Source: Variovorax ginsengisoli (GTDB taxonomy: Bacteria > Pseudomonadota > Gammaproteobacteria > Burkholderiales > Burkholderiaceae_C). Taken from it: a stretch of 64,000 bases of DNA. A program made the position numbers and the translations under genes. The notes beneath the pieces are model-generated. The model saw nothing but the letters and a program-made list of their open reading frames with translations, searched no databases and was not told where the DNA came from. Positions within the stretch are counted from its first letter, which is position 1. Each line of letters begins with the position of its first letter. The stretch spans positions 124,001 to 188,000 of the forward strand of contig NZ_JAUJZH010000008.1 in the NCBI RefSeq assembly GCF_030486595.1, read 5' to 3'. Shown here one piece after another: positions 41,649 through 52,367 of this stretch.

Positions 41649-42819
41649 TGCGCTGACCCGGGAGGCCGTGGCGCTCGCCGGCGGCGGGCCACGGGTGATA
41701 CCGATCCTGAGCGCGCCCGAGGCCGAAGTAGGCCGCCAGATGCAGATCTGCAATGCCTGCCGCTACTGCGAGGGCTTCTGCGCCGTGTTTCCGGCGATGA
41801 CGCGACGGCTCGAATTCGGCCAGGCCGACATCCACTACCTCGCCAACCTGTGCCACAACTGCGGCGCCTGCCTGCATGCCTGCCAGTACGCGCCGCCGCA
41901 CGAATTCGCGGTCAACGTGCCGCGCGCGATGGCCGAGGTGCGCGGCCAGACCTATGCGGACTATGCGTGGCCGCCGGCTCTGGGGCGGCTATATCAGCGC
42001 AACGGTCTGACGCTGTCGGTGGCGCTCGCGGCGGGGCTGGCGCTGTTCCTGATGCTGGCGGTGGCGCTCAACGGCACGCTGTGGGGCGGCCGGCTGGAGG
42101 GCAATTTCTATCGCCTGTTCCCGCACAACCTGCTGGTCGGCCTGTTTGCGCCGGTGTTCCTGTTCGTGGTGTTCGCGTTGGGCAAAGGCGTCACGCGCTT
42201 CTGGCGCGAGCTGACGCCGGCCACCAGCGGCGCACCGTTGAACGCGCCTGCCGCGGGCGAAGCCACCCAGGCCGTGCTGCGCCTGAAGTACCTCGACGGC
42301 GGCCACGGCGAAGGCTGCCACGACGAGGACGATGCCTACACGCTGTCGCGCCGGCGCTTCCATCACTTCACCTTCTACGGCTTCCTGCTGTGCTTCGCCG
42401 CCACCAGCGTCGCGACGCTCTACCACTACCTGTTCGGCTGGCATGCGCCGTACGACCTGCCGAGCCTGCCGAAGCTGCTCGGCGTCGTCGGCGGCGTCAG
42501 CCTGATGGTCGGCACGGCGGGGCTCTGGCGGCTCAATCGCCGGCGCCATCCGCTGCAGGGCGATGCGTCGCAGAAGCCGATGGACCTCGGCTTCATCGCC
42601 TTGCTGTTCCTCACCAGCGCGAGCGGACTGGCGCTGTGGCTCGGCCGCGGCACGCCGGCCCTGGCGCTGCTGCTGTGCCTGCATCTGGGCGCGGTGATGG
42701 CGCTCTTCGCCACGCTGCCCTACGGCAAGTTCGCGCACGGCATCTTCCGCACCGCGGCGCTGCTGCGCCATGCGGTCGAGAAGCGACGGCCGAATCCGAT
42801 CGGCCTCGGCGCCGACTGA
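41635..42819 (+). CDS. tcuB: Tricarballylate utilisation 4Fe-4S membrane protein TcuB
   Basis: TcuB re-oxidises the FADH2 of TcuA and passes electrons to the quinone pool. The 394-residue protein starts with two cysteine clusters, [11 protein letters not shown] and [19 protein letters not shown], consistent with two [4Fe-4S] centres. About six membrane helices follow, with histidines such as [13 protein letters not shown] and YHYLFGWH that could bind haem. The start has AAGGAG upstream, within the end of tcuA. Confidence 0.92.
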   Translation: MQQLDALTREAVALAGGGPRVIPILSAPEAEVGRQMQICNACRYCEGFCAVFPAMTRRLEFGQADIHYLANLCHNCGACLHACQYAPPHEFAVNVPRAMAEVRGQTYADYAWPPALGRLYQRNGLTLSVALAAGLALFLMLAVALNGTLWGGRLEGNFYRLFPHNLLVGLFAPVFLFVVFALGKGVTRFWRELTPATSGAPLNAPAAGEATQAVLRLKYLDGGHGEGCHDEDDAYTLSRRRFHHFTFYGFLLCFAATSVATLYHYLFGWHAPYDLPSLPKLLGVVGGVSLMVGTAGLWRLNRRRHPLQGDASQKPMDLGFIALLFLTSASGLALWLGRGTPALALLLCLHLGAVMALFATLPYGKFAHGIFRTAALLRHAVEKRRPNPIGLGAD

Positions 42820-42856
42820 AAAACAACTCGAATCGACAACTGGCAAGGGAACCACG

Positions 42857-43834
42857 ATGAACAAACGACACCTGCTGCGCGCCACCACTTTGGTCGCTGC
42901 TTCGCTGCTGCTGGCCGGCCTCGGCCAGGCGCAGGACTTTCCGCCGAACAAGCCGGTGACCCTGGTGGTGGGGTTCGCTCCGGGCGGCGCGGCCGATGCG
43001 GCGGCGCGCCTGATTGCGAAGAAGCTGGGCGACAACATCGGCCAGAAGGTCGTGGTCGACAACAAGGCCGGTGCTGGCGGCAACATCGCCCACCAGCTGG
43101 TGGCAGCCGGGCCGGCCGATGGCTCGATGCTGCTGTTCGGCTCGATCGGCCCGCTGACCATCGCGCCGCATGTGATGAAGGTCCGCTACGACCCGTTCAA
43201 GGACCTGGCCGCCGTCTCGGGCGGCGTCAATTTCCCGAACGTGCTGGTGGTGAACAAGGGCGTGGGCGTGAAGACGCTGGCCGAGTTCGTGGCGCTGGCG
43301 AAGAAGAAGCCCGGCAGCATCGATTTCGCATCCACCGGCGCCGGCTCGGCCTCGCACCTGGCAGGCGAGCTTTTCAACCAGCGCGCCGGCATCGACATGG
43401 TCCACGTGCCGTACAAGGGCGGCGCGCCGGCGCTGCAGGACCTGCTGGGCGAACGCGTCGCCTCGTATTTTTCGGCGCCACCGACGGCGCTGCCGCAGAT
43501 CGAGGCCGGCAACCTGATCCCGCTCGCCACCACTGGGTCGACTCGGCCGGCCTACATGCCGAACATCCCCACGGTGGCCGAGTCGGGCTACCCGGGTTTC
43601 GAGGCCTTGAACTGGTATGCCTTCGTGGCACCGGGCAAGACGCCGGCGCCCGTGCTCGACCGCTGGAACCTGGAGATCGTGAAGGTGCTGAACGATCCGG
43701 GCGTCAAGGAATCGCTCGACAAGCATGGCCTGACGCCGCAGCCGACCACGCGGGCCGAGTTCACCGCCTTCATGCGCAAGGAAGACGCCAAGTGGGGCGG
43801 CATCGTGCGCGAACGCAAGATCACGGCTGATTGA
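42857..43834 (+). CDS. Bug-family tripartite tricarboxylate transporter receptor
   Basis: A 325-residue periplasmic solute-binding protein of the TctC/Bug family. It has a signal peptide ending GQAQ, then the family N-terminus PVTLVVGFAPGGAADAAARL, the VVVDNKAGAGGN loop and HVPYKGGAPAL. Its place after tcuB suggests that it captures tricarballylate, citrate or a similar acid. The membrane parts TctA and TctB are not nearby, as is common for Bug proteins. A ribosome-binding AAGGGA precedes the ATG. Its end overlaps the convergent MarR-GNAT gene by 14 bp. Confidence 0.92.
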   Translation: MNKRHLLRATTLVAASLLLAGLGQAQDFPPNKPVTLVVGFAPGGAADAAARLIAKKLGDNIGQKVVVDNKAGAGGNIAHQLVAAGPADGSMLLFGSIGPLTIAPHVMKVRYDPFKDLAAVSGGVNFPNVLVVNKGVGVKTLAEFVALAKKKPGSIDFASTGAGSASHLAGELFNQRAGIDMVHVPYKGGAPALQDLLGERVASYFSAPPTALPQIEAGNLIPLATTGSTRPAYMPNIPTVAESGYPGFEALNWYAFVAPGKTPAPVLDRWNLEIVKVLNDPGVKESLDKHGLTPQPTTRAEFTAFMRKEDAKWGGIVRERKITAD

Positions 43835-44816
43835 GGCGCCGTGCCGGGGCCGCGGCGAGCCTGAGCTCCCAGGTCTCGCCGACCAGTTGCTGCCCGAAGC
43901 CTTCGTAGGCTTCCGACTTGACCAGCTTGAACCCGCGGGCAGCGTAGATGCCGCGCGCCGCCGCGAGGCAGCTGTTGGTCCACAGCACCATCTTCTTGTA
44001 GCCCTTGGCGCGGGCGAAGGCGATGCACTCATCGGTCAGGCGGGCACCCAGGCCAAGTCCGCGGGCCTTCGGGCTCAGGATCAGCATGCGCAGCTGCGCG
44101 GTCGTGGGCGACTTGCGCACCACGAAGACCGCGCCGACCCGCTCGCCATCGAGCTCTGCGATCCAGCAGCGCTCCCAGCCGGGCTGGAACTTGCGCAGGA
44201 ACTGGGCCGCGATGTCGGCCACCAGCGCCTCGAACTCGCTGTTCCAGCCGTATTCGCGGGCATAGATCTCGCCGTGCTGCTGCACCACCCAGCCGATGTC
44301 GCCCGGCGCCGCATCGCGCAGCACGGCGGCCTGGTGCCGGGCCGGCGGCTGAGCAGCCGGCTCGAGCAGCGCCTGCAGCGTGCCCATCGCATCGATCAGC
44401 TGGCGCCGCGCGGCGAGGGGCAGCGGGGCAAGCAGGGCGCGGGCCTCGTCGCGCGACTTCTGCTGCAGCGGCGCGAAAACCGCGTGGCCGGCTTCGGTCA
44501 GGGCCAGCAGGCTTTGGCGCGCATCGCGCGGGTGGGGACGGCGCTGCAGCCAGCCCTGCGATTCGAAGCGGCGCAGGATGCGGCTCAGGTAGCCGCCATC
44601 GAGTCGCAGGTCGCGGCCGATCTCGCTGGCGACCGGCTCCGCCCGGTGCGCCAGCTCGTAGAGCACGCGGACGTCGGTCAGGGACATCTCGCTGCCCAGA
44701 TAGGGGTCGAGGATCCCGATCGTGCGGGTATAGAAGCGGTTGAAGCGGCGGATCGCCTTGACCTGGGCGACCTCCGGATCGGGGAGGGTGGCGGCTGACA
44801 TGGTTGCCATTGTCAT
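43821..44816 (-). CDS. MarR-type regulator fused to GNAT acetyltransferase
   Basis: A 331-residue two-domain protein. Residues 1-150 are a MarR winged helix (EIGRDLRLDGGYLSRILRRF, then RRPHPRDARQSLLALT). Residues about 165-320 are a GNAT domain with the acetyl-CoA loop LSPKARGLGLGARLTD and the late YKKMVLWTNSCLAAARGIY. Such fusions are known in many bacteria; the acetylated substrate is unknown. An inverted repeat TGATTG-N7-CAATCA lies 6 bp upstream of the start, a plausible self-operator. Confidence 0.9.
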   Translation of the reverse strand: MTMATMSAATLPDPEVAQVKAIRRFNRFYTRTIGILDPYLGSEMSLTDVRVLYELAHRAEPVASEIGRDLRLDGGYLSRILRRFESQGWLQRRPHPRDARQSLLALTEAGHAVFAPLQQKSRDEARALLAPLPLAARRQLIDAMGTLQALLEPAAQPPARHQAAVLRDAAPGDIGWVVQQHGEIYAREYGWNSEFEALVADIAAQFLRKFQPGWERCWIAELDGERVGAVFVVRKSPTTAQLRMLILSPKARGLGLGARLTDECIAFARAKGYKKMVLWTNSCLAAARGIYAARGFKLVKSEAYEGFGQQLVGETWELRLAAAPARRLNQP

Positions 44817-44821
44817 TTAAT

Positions 44822-44840
44822 TGATTGACAAAAGCAATCA
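44822..44840. promoter_or_regulatory. Inverted repeat, probable MarR operator
   Basis: TGATTG (44822-44827) and CAATCA (44835-44840) flank a 7-bp ACAAAAG centre in an AT-rich pocket. It sits directly before the MarR-GNAT start, in the gap shared with the divergent radical SAM gene, and fits autoregulation by a dimeric MarR protein. Confidence 0.55.
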
Positions 44841-44976
44841 CTTGATAGGCCTCGGCCTGGGTTGCCTTTGCCCTTTAGGGCGACAGATCCAATGGAAAAC
44901 CCTAAAATCGCGGGTTGCCCACCACGGGCCCACCCGGCCCGCAGGCCTGCGCGGCAAACCTTGTCGCATACCCTCG

Positions 44977-47325
<2,349 letters not shown>

Positions 47326-47359
47326 ACTGCCGCTGGCGCGGTCGCTGTATCGTGTCGGC

Positions 47360-48277
47360 ATGAACACACCGCCGGCTGCTCCGTTCCCGTGGTTCCGCAT
47401 CGGCATCGGCCTCGGGCTGGTGCTCTGGCTGCTGGCCTTCGCCGCCCAGGCCGCGCCGCTGGAGGCCGGTTCGGCGCAGGCCCTGCGCGAGCGGCACCAG
47501 AAGCTGGGCGAAGCCCTGGCCCACAGCCCCCTGAAGCGGCCCATCGTGCTGGACTCGCAAGAAACCGAGGGCGGCCTCCAGGGGGACGTCTACGCGGTGG
47601 TCAACCATTCGCTGGAAGACGTGCGGCGGTCGCTCGATCAATCGGCGCAGTGGTGCGAGATGCTGCTGCTGCATGTCAACAACCGCCGCTGCCGGGTCGC
47701 GCCGGGGGCCGCCGGCGAGACGCTCACGTTGAGCGTGGTGCCGCGCTACGACAAGCCGATCGAACAGGCCTTCGAACTGTCCTTCGTGCGTCGCACCGCG
47801 CAGGCCCCGCGCGACTACCTGTTGATCGACCTGACGGCCGATTCGGGGCCCATGGGCACCAGCGGCTACCGGGTGATGGTCGAGGGCATACCGCTCGGCG
47901 AGCACCAGTCCTTCCTGCACTTCGCCTATTCCTATGACCACAACATGGTGGCCCGGCTCGCCACCATGGCCTACCTCGCGACTTTCGGCAGCGAGAAAGT
48001 CGGCTTCACCGTGGTCGGCAAGAAGTCGAATGGCGATCCCGACTACATCCGCGGCCTGCGCGGCCTGGTGGAACGCAACGCGATGCGCTACTTCCTGGCG
48101 CTGGAGGCCTCCCTCGACGGCCTGTCGATGCCGGCGGCGGAGCGCGCCGAGAAGCGCCAGATTCGCTGGTTCGAGGCGGTCGAGCGCTACCCTGTGCAGT
48201 TGCACGAGATCGACCTGGCCACGTACCTGGCCGCCAAGCGCGAAGACCGTCAGCGCGACGGTCCCCCGGCCCGCTGA
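47360..48277 (+). CDS. Secreted protein of unknown function
   Basis: A 305-residue product that I do not recognise. It has a signal peptide (IGIGLGLVLWLLAFAAQA, cleavage likely after AQA). The mature part has a mixed alpha/beta pattern with EGGLQGDVYAVVNHSLEDVR, WCEMLLLHVNNRRC and FLHFAYSYDHNMVARLATMA. The pattern recalls START/SRPBCC-like lipid-binding folds, but this is a guess. Two cysteines in the mature part could form a disulfide. It lies 34 bp after the radical SAM gene and may be its co-transcribed neighbour. Confidence 0.8.
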   Translation: MNTPPAAPFPWFRIGIGLGLVLWLLAFAAQAAPLEAGSAQALRERHQKLGEALAHSPLKRPIVLDSQETEGGLQGDVYAVVNHSLEDVRRSLDQSAQWCEMLLLHVNNRRCRVAPGAAGETLTLSVVPRYDKPIEQAFELSFVRRTAQAPRDYLLIDLTADSGPMGTSGYRVMVEGIPLGEHQSFLHFAYSYDHNMVARLATMAYLATFGSEKVGFTVVGKKSNGDPDYIRGLRGLVERNAMRYFLALEASLDGLSMPAAERAEKRQIRWFEAVERYPVQLHEIDLATYLAAKREDRQRDGPPAR

Positions 48278-48294
48278 GGCTGGCGGCTCGACCC

Positions 48295-48741
48295 TCAGCG
48301 GAGCACCAGCACCGGCGTGTGCGAATGCGTGAGCACGTGCAGCGTCTCGCTGCCCATCAGCAGGCGCTTGATGCCGCGCCGGCCGTGCGAGGCCATCACG
48401 ATGAGATCGCAATGGTGGACCCGGGCCGCTTCGATGATCGCCTCCGACACCCCTTCGGCGCGCATGACGATGCCCGTGGTGCGCTTCACGCCCCGGGAGT
48501 CGGCCTTGCCCTTGACCGCATCGACCACCCGCTGGGACTCGGCGTCCGCCTCGTCGCGCAGGCGCGAGACCTCCATCTGGCTGAGCAGCAGCGAGCCCTC
48601 GAAGTAGCTTGCGGCATGGTGGTGGGAGACCTTGACGGCGAACAGTTCGGACTGCGTGAGCAAGGCGAGGTCGATGGCGGCGGTCACGGCCTGCTCCGAC
48701 AACTCCGAGCCGTCGGTGGCGACGAGGATGCGTTCGTACAT
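48295..48741 (-). CDS. Universal stress protein, UspA family
   Basis: A 148-residue protein of the Usp fold: N-terminus YERILVATDGSELSEQAV and the C-terminal nucleotide loop ASHGRRGIKRLLMGSETL. This fits the ATP-binding G-2X-G-9X-G-S motif except that the first glycine is alanine. It may still bind ATP. The family supports survival under stress by poorly understood means. It stands alone and ends 17 bp from the convergent gene for the unknown secreted protein. Confidence 0.9.
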   Translation of the reverse strand: MYERILVATDGSELSEQAVTAAIDLALLTQSELFAVKVSHHHAASYFEGSLLLSQMEVSRLRDEADAESQRVVDAVKGKADSRGVKRTTGIVMRAEGVSEAIIEAARVHHCDLIVMASHGRRGIKRLLMGSETLHVLTHSHTPVLVLR

Positions 48742-48858
48742 GGCTCGCTCCCGGGCGGGTGGGGCCCGCCCCCGCTTTCAGATTAGTCCGGCCGGTGCAT
48801 CGTTACAAGGCGCGGCCGATGTTCTAGGCGGGATCACCTAGGCCGGGACCGCATGGTC

Positions 48859-48873
48859 TTGCAAAATTTGCAA
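48859..48873. promoter_or_regulatory. Palindrome upstream of the parDE remnant
   Basis: TTGCAAA-A-TTTGCAA has perfect 7-bp arms around one central base in an AT-rich patch. It ends 18 bp before the ParD-like start codon, where ParD-type antitoxins usually bind to repress their own operon. Confidence 0.6.
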
Positions 48874-48891
48874 TGTGACTAGGGTCGTGCC

Positions 48892-49262
48892 ATGCGCACG
48901 ATGTACATATCCCTGCCCGATGCGCTCAAGGCCTTCGTGGACTCGTCCCGGGCGAGCAGGCCCACTTGGACGTCGACGAGGTCATCGCGCACCACTTGGC
49001 GGAGCACGCCAGGCAGGCCGCCCTGGGATTCATCGAAGCCTTGGAGCGGGCCTACGCGAACATCGGCCGGCATCCCGCCAACGGGTCCTCGCGTTTCGCC
49101 CACGAGCTGAACCTGCCCGGTGTTCGCTTCTGGACCCTGACCTGGTATTCCTGTTCGGTGTTCTACGTCGAGCGCGACGACCACATCGACGTCTGGCGCG
49201 TGCTGCATGGTCGACGAGACGTCCCCGTCTGGATGGAGGACCCAGCCCAGCGCGCCTCTTAG
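48892..49262 (+). pseudogene. Decayed parDE toxin-antitoxin locus (internal deletion)
   Basis: The first 18 or so codons match the start of a CC2985-type ParD antitoxin (MRTMYISLPDALKAFVDS). The frame then becomes meaningless. From about 48954, in another frame, a ParE/RelE-type toxin is read without its N-terminus: AHLDVDEVIAHHLAEHARQA, IGRHPANGSSRFAHELNLPG, VFYVERDDHIDVWRVLHGRR. A deletion joining the antitoxin 5' end to the toxin body explains this best. The toxin part has only a TTG start at 48966 and no ribosome-binding site, so neither protein should be functional. Confidence 0.75.
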
Positions 49263-49375
49263 CGCCATTCGCCCTGGGCGTCGGCCACTCATTCACGCCG
49301 CCGTCACAAACATCCGCGCTAATGCCGGGGGCTCGCGCGCGTTGCGCGGGCTTCACTCTGCAGGAACAACCAACA

Positions 49376-51505
49376 ATGAACGAGCGATCGAGGATGACGT
49401 GGCTGGCGGCGGTGGGCGCCGGCCTCGTGGTGGCCGCATGCGGCGGCGGGAGCGGCGGCGGGTTCGCGCTGCCGGCGGGAGGCGCGAGCACCGGCGGCAC
49501 GGGAGGCAGCACGGGCAGCGGCGGCAACGTGACGGCGGGCCAGAGCGTGAGCGGTGTCTTCCTCGATGCCGCGGTAGAGGGCCTGGACTACGTCGCGGGC
49601 ACGGCCGCCAAGGCCGTCACCTCCGCCAAGGGCGAGTTCGCCTGCAAGGCGGGCGAGACCGTGAGCTTCAGCCTCGGCGCGCTCGCCATCGGCAGCGCCG
49701 CCTGCGGCACGTCGATCACCCCGCTGGCGCTCGCCGGCCAGCAGGCCACGGCCGACGGCCTGAAGGCCGACGCCGTCGTCAACCGCCTGGTCGCTCTGCA
49801 AAGCTTCGACGAAGACGGCGACCCGAGCAACGGCATCCGCATCACGGACGCAATGAAGAACGCACTGAAGGCCGGCGCGCTCGATTTCTCGGCATCGGCC
49901 GCGAGCTTCGACACGGCGCTCAGCACGCTGCTGGCCACGCTGCCCGCGCCCTACGCAACCCGGGTGTCCGACGCCGGCCGACGCGCCCTGGCACGCGAGC
50001 ATTTCGAGAACACGCTGGCTTCGCAGCTCGGTGCGCCAGTGGTCGAGACCGCGACCCAGACCAACGCGCTGGGCAGCATCGCGGTCAGCGTCACCCGTCA
50101 TCAACTGCAGGCCGACGCCAAGTTCAACGTGCCCTACGAAGGGGCGAACGACAAGATCCGGGCCGACTTCCCGAACGGCTTCCTGCCGGCCTACGGCTCC
50201 GGCCTGGCCTTCAAGGGCACGGCCGCCGACGGCGCGCTGGAGTTCTACGCGATCACCGATCGCGGCCCCAACGGCGACGGTCCGACCGCGCCGGTGCCCG
50301 GCGGCGCCGGCACCAGCATCAGCAAGGTGTTCCCGGCCCCCTCGTTCGCGCCGAGCTTCGGCCTGGTCACGATCGGCAAGACCGGTGCCCGGTTGCAGAA
50401 CAGCGTCGCCCTCAAGGTGGACGCAACGCGCAAGGCCACCGGCCTGCCGCCGCAGTCGGGCGTCGGTGCGACCGGGGAGACGCCGCTGACCGATGCCTAT
50501 GTCTTCGACGCGGCCAAGGCCAACTTCGACGCCAACGGCCTCGACCCCGAGACCCTGGTGCTCGACAAGGCGCGCAAGGTGCTGTGGAGCAGCGACGAGT
50601 ACGGTCCCTTCATCGTGCGCATCAACATCGACACCGGCGTGATCGAGAAGAAGTACGCGCCGGGTGCCGGTGCGACGGACCTGCCGGCGGTGCTGGCGCA
50701 GCGGCGCCCGAACCGCGGCATGGAAGGCCTGACGCTCGATGTCGCCAGCGGCCGGCTGCATGGCTTCCTGCAGAGTCCGATCGATCCGCGCGACGGCGCC
50801 GGCAAGTCGCTCAAGGCCAAGCCGCCCGGCGGCAGCAACACCGACGTGCGGCACATCGCCAAGTTCACGCGCTGGCTCGAGTTCGATCCGGGCACCGAGC
50901 ACTCGAAGCTCTATGCCTATCCGATCGATGGCAGCCAGTACGACAAGGACCGCACCGGCAACGCCAAGCTCGGCGACGTCGTGAGCCTGGGCAACGGCCG
51001 CTTCATCGTGATCGAGCAAGGGGCGCGCAAAAGCGATGCGAAGGTGTTCAACAAGCTGATGCTGGTCGAGATCCCGGCCAATGCGACCGACATCGCGGCG
51101 CTGGACCACAACCTCGAGATCAGCAGCATCACGCAGGCGGTGTCGAACGGCGCCGACTGGTCGGGCGTGGTGACGATGAAGAAGACCGAACTGCTCGACC
51201 TCAACGCGCTCGGCTGGATGGCGGAGAAGGCCGAAGGCCTCACGCTGGTGGACGACCACACGCTGGCCCTGGTCAACGACAACGACTTCGGGCTGTCCAC
51301 CATGCTGCTGGACGCCAGTGGCCAGCGGGTGGCAGGCAGCATCGAGGACTGCTCCGTCGACGCCGCCGGCGCGATCCTGAGCGGATGCCCGGCGGGCGTT
51401 GTGGTCGCCCGCCTCACGCGCGGCAGCGACACCGAACGGCCGACGCGCCTGTGGCTGCTGCGCTTCGACCGGCAACTGACCGCGCTGACGCTGCCCGCCT
51501 CCTGA
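49376..51505 (+). CDS. Esterase-like activity of phytase family lipoprotein
   Basis: A 709-residue exported lipoprotein: signal peptide ending VVAAC, then a Gly/Ser/Thr-rich spacer (about 22-52) and a small beta domain with SGVFLDAAVEGLDYVAG. The C-terminal half (about 240-700) has the phytase-like esterase domain with FYAITDRGPNGDGP, RPNRGMEGLTLD and KAEGLTLVDDHTLALVNDND, probably a beta-propeller that uses calcium. It may release phosphate from organic esters at the outer membrane. The ATG at 49376 is chosen for the signal peptide. Confidence 0.87.
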   Translation: MNERSRMTWLAAVGAGLVVAACGGGSGGGFALPAGGASTGGTGGSTGSGGNVTAGQSVSGVFLDAAVEGLDYVAGTAAKAVTSAKGEFACKAGETVSFSLGALAIGSAACGTSITPLALAGQQATADGLKADAVVNRLVALQSFDEDGDPSNGIRITDAMKNALKAGALDFSASAASFDTALSTLLATLPAPYATRVSDAGRRALAREHFENTLASQLGAPVVETATQTNALGSIAVSVTRHQLQADAKFNVPYEGANDKIRADFPNGFLPAYGSGLAFKGTAADGALEFYAITDRGPNGDGPTAPVPGGAGTSISKVFPAPSFAPSFGLVTIGKTGARLQNSVALKVDATRKATGLPPQSGVGATGETPLTDAYVFDAAKANFDANGLDPETLVLDKARKVLWSSDEYGPFIVRINIDTGVIEKKYAPGAGATDLPAVLAQRRPNRGMEGLTLDVASGRLHGFLQSPIDPRDGAGKSLKAKPPGGSNTDVRHIAKFTRWLEFDPGTEHSKLYAYPIDGSQYDKDRTGNAKLGDVVSLGNGRFIVIEQGARKSDAKVFNKLMLVEIPANATDIAALDHNLEISSITQAVSNGADWSGVVTMKKTELLDLNALGWMAEKAEGLTLVDDHTLALVNDNDFGLSTMLLDASGQRVAGSIEDCSVDAAGAILSGCPAGVVVARLTRGSDTERPTRLWLLRFDRQLTALTLPAS

Positions 51506-51546
51506 GGCGGCGGCCGCCGCGGGCGAAATTTAAGGTTCCGTGAGGG

Positions 51547-51560
51547 ATTGCTTAAGCAAT
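51547..51560. promoter_or_regulatory. Perfect 14-bp palindrome upstream of the hemerythrin gene
   Basis: ATTGCTTAAGCAAT is a perfect palindrome in an AT-rich patch of the 148-bp gap before the hemerythrin gene. A TAGACT at 51590-51595 may be a -10 element. The site does not match the FNR/ANR consensus TTGAT-N4-ATCAA. It may be a regulator-binding site. Confidence 0.45.
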
Positions 51561-51653
51561 TCTTAGCAGCGCCCGCGGGCTTCGATTCCTAGACTTCTTT
51601 CCAGCAGGCGGGCGCACGGTGCGCCGGCCGCTGAACCCGGAAGGAAGGACCCC

Positions 51654-52367
51654 ATGAACATCGATCAGCGCGAACTGCGCCTTGTCGCGGAGGCCGCAGC
51701 GCCCCGCGTCGACATGTATGCCGGCATCCACAAGGCGCTGCGCGCGCTGATGGCCGACACCCTGCTGGCCGTCGGCCGGATGGACAGCGAGGACGCGCTG
51801 GAGCGTGCGCAGGTGACGCAGCGCGTGCTCGAGCTGCTCGACTTCTGCCGCGCGCACCTGCAGCACGAGAACGACTTCATCCACCCGGCGCTGGAGGCCC
51901 GCGCACCCGGCGCCAGCGGCAGGATCGCGCACGAGCACGAGGAGCACCTGCATGCCATCGTCGCGCTGGCCGAACAGACCACGGCGCTGCTGCAATGCGA
52001 ACCGGCGGGTCGCCCGGCCGCCGCGCTGGCGCTGTACCGCGCGCTGTCGCTGTTCATCGCCCACAACTTCGAGCACATGCACGTCGAGGAGACGGCGCAC
52101 AACGCGGTACTGTGGGCGCGCTACACCGATGCCGAGCTGATCGAGATCCACGACGCGCTGGTGGCGTCGATCCCGCCCGACGAGATGATGTACGTGCTGC
52201 GCTGGATGGTGCCCTTCATGAACCCCATCGAGCGCGCCGCGATGCTGGGCGACATGCGCGCCCATGCACCGGCGCCGGCCTTCGCTGCCGCGCTGGACGT
52301 GGTGCGACCGCACCTGAGCGAGCGCGAGTGGGCCAAGCTCTGCCAGAGCCTGGGGTTGGCGGCCTAG
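51654..52367 (+). CDS. Hemerythrin-domain protein
   Basis: A 237-residue cytoplasmic protein with a hemerythrin-like four-helix bundle. Candidate di-iron ligands are His26, His68 and Glu72 (HLQHE), His93/95/98 (HEHEEH), His137 and His141 (HNFEHMH) and nearby Glu145/146. Proteins of this kind bind O2 or respond to nitric oxide and iron-sulfur damage. About 90 extra C-terminal residues (MMYVLRWMVPFMNPIERAAM and beyond) follow the bundle. A good GGAAGGA site precedes the ATG. Its stop shares CTAG with the convergent GAF protein. Confidence 0.87.
   Translation: MNIDQRELRLVAEAAAPRVDMYAGIHKALRALMADTLLAVGRMDSEDALERAQVTQRVLELLDFCRAHLQHENDFIHPALEARAPGASGRIAHEHEEHLHAIVALAEQTTALLQCEPAGRPAAALALYRALSLFIAHNFEHMHVEETAHNAVLWARYTDAELIEIHDALVASIPPDEMMYVLRWMVPFMNPIERAAMLGDMRAHAPAPAFAAALDVVRPHLSEREWAKLCQSLGLAA

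Noticed and set aside
38943..41753. A 936-codon minus-strand frame
   Set aside because: It is antisense to the LysR and tcuA genes and shows no domain or ribosome-binding site.
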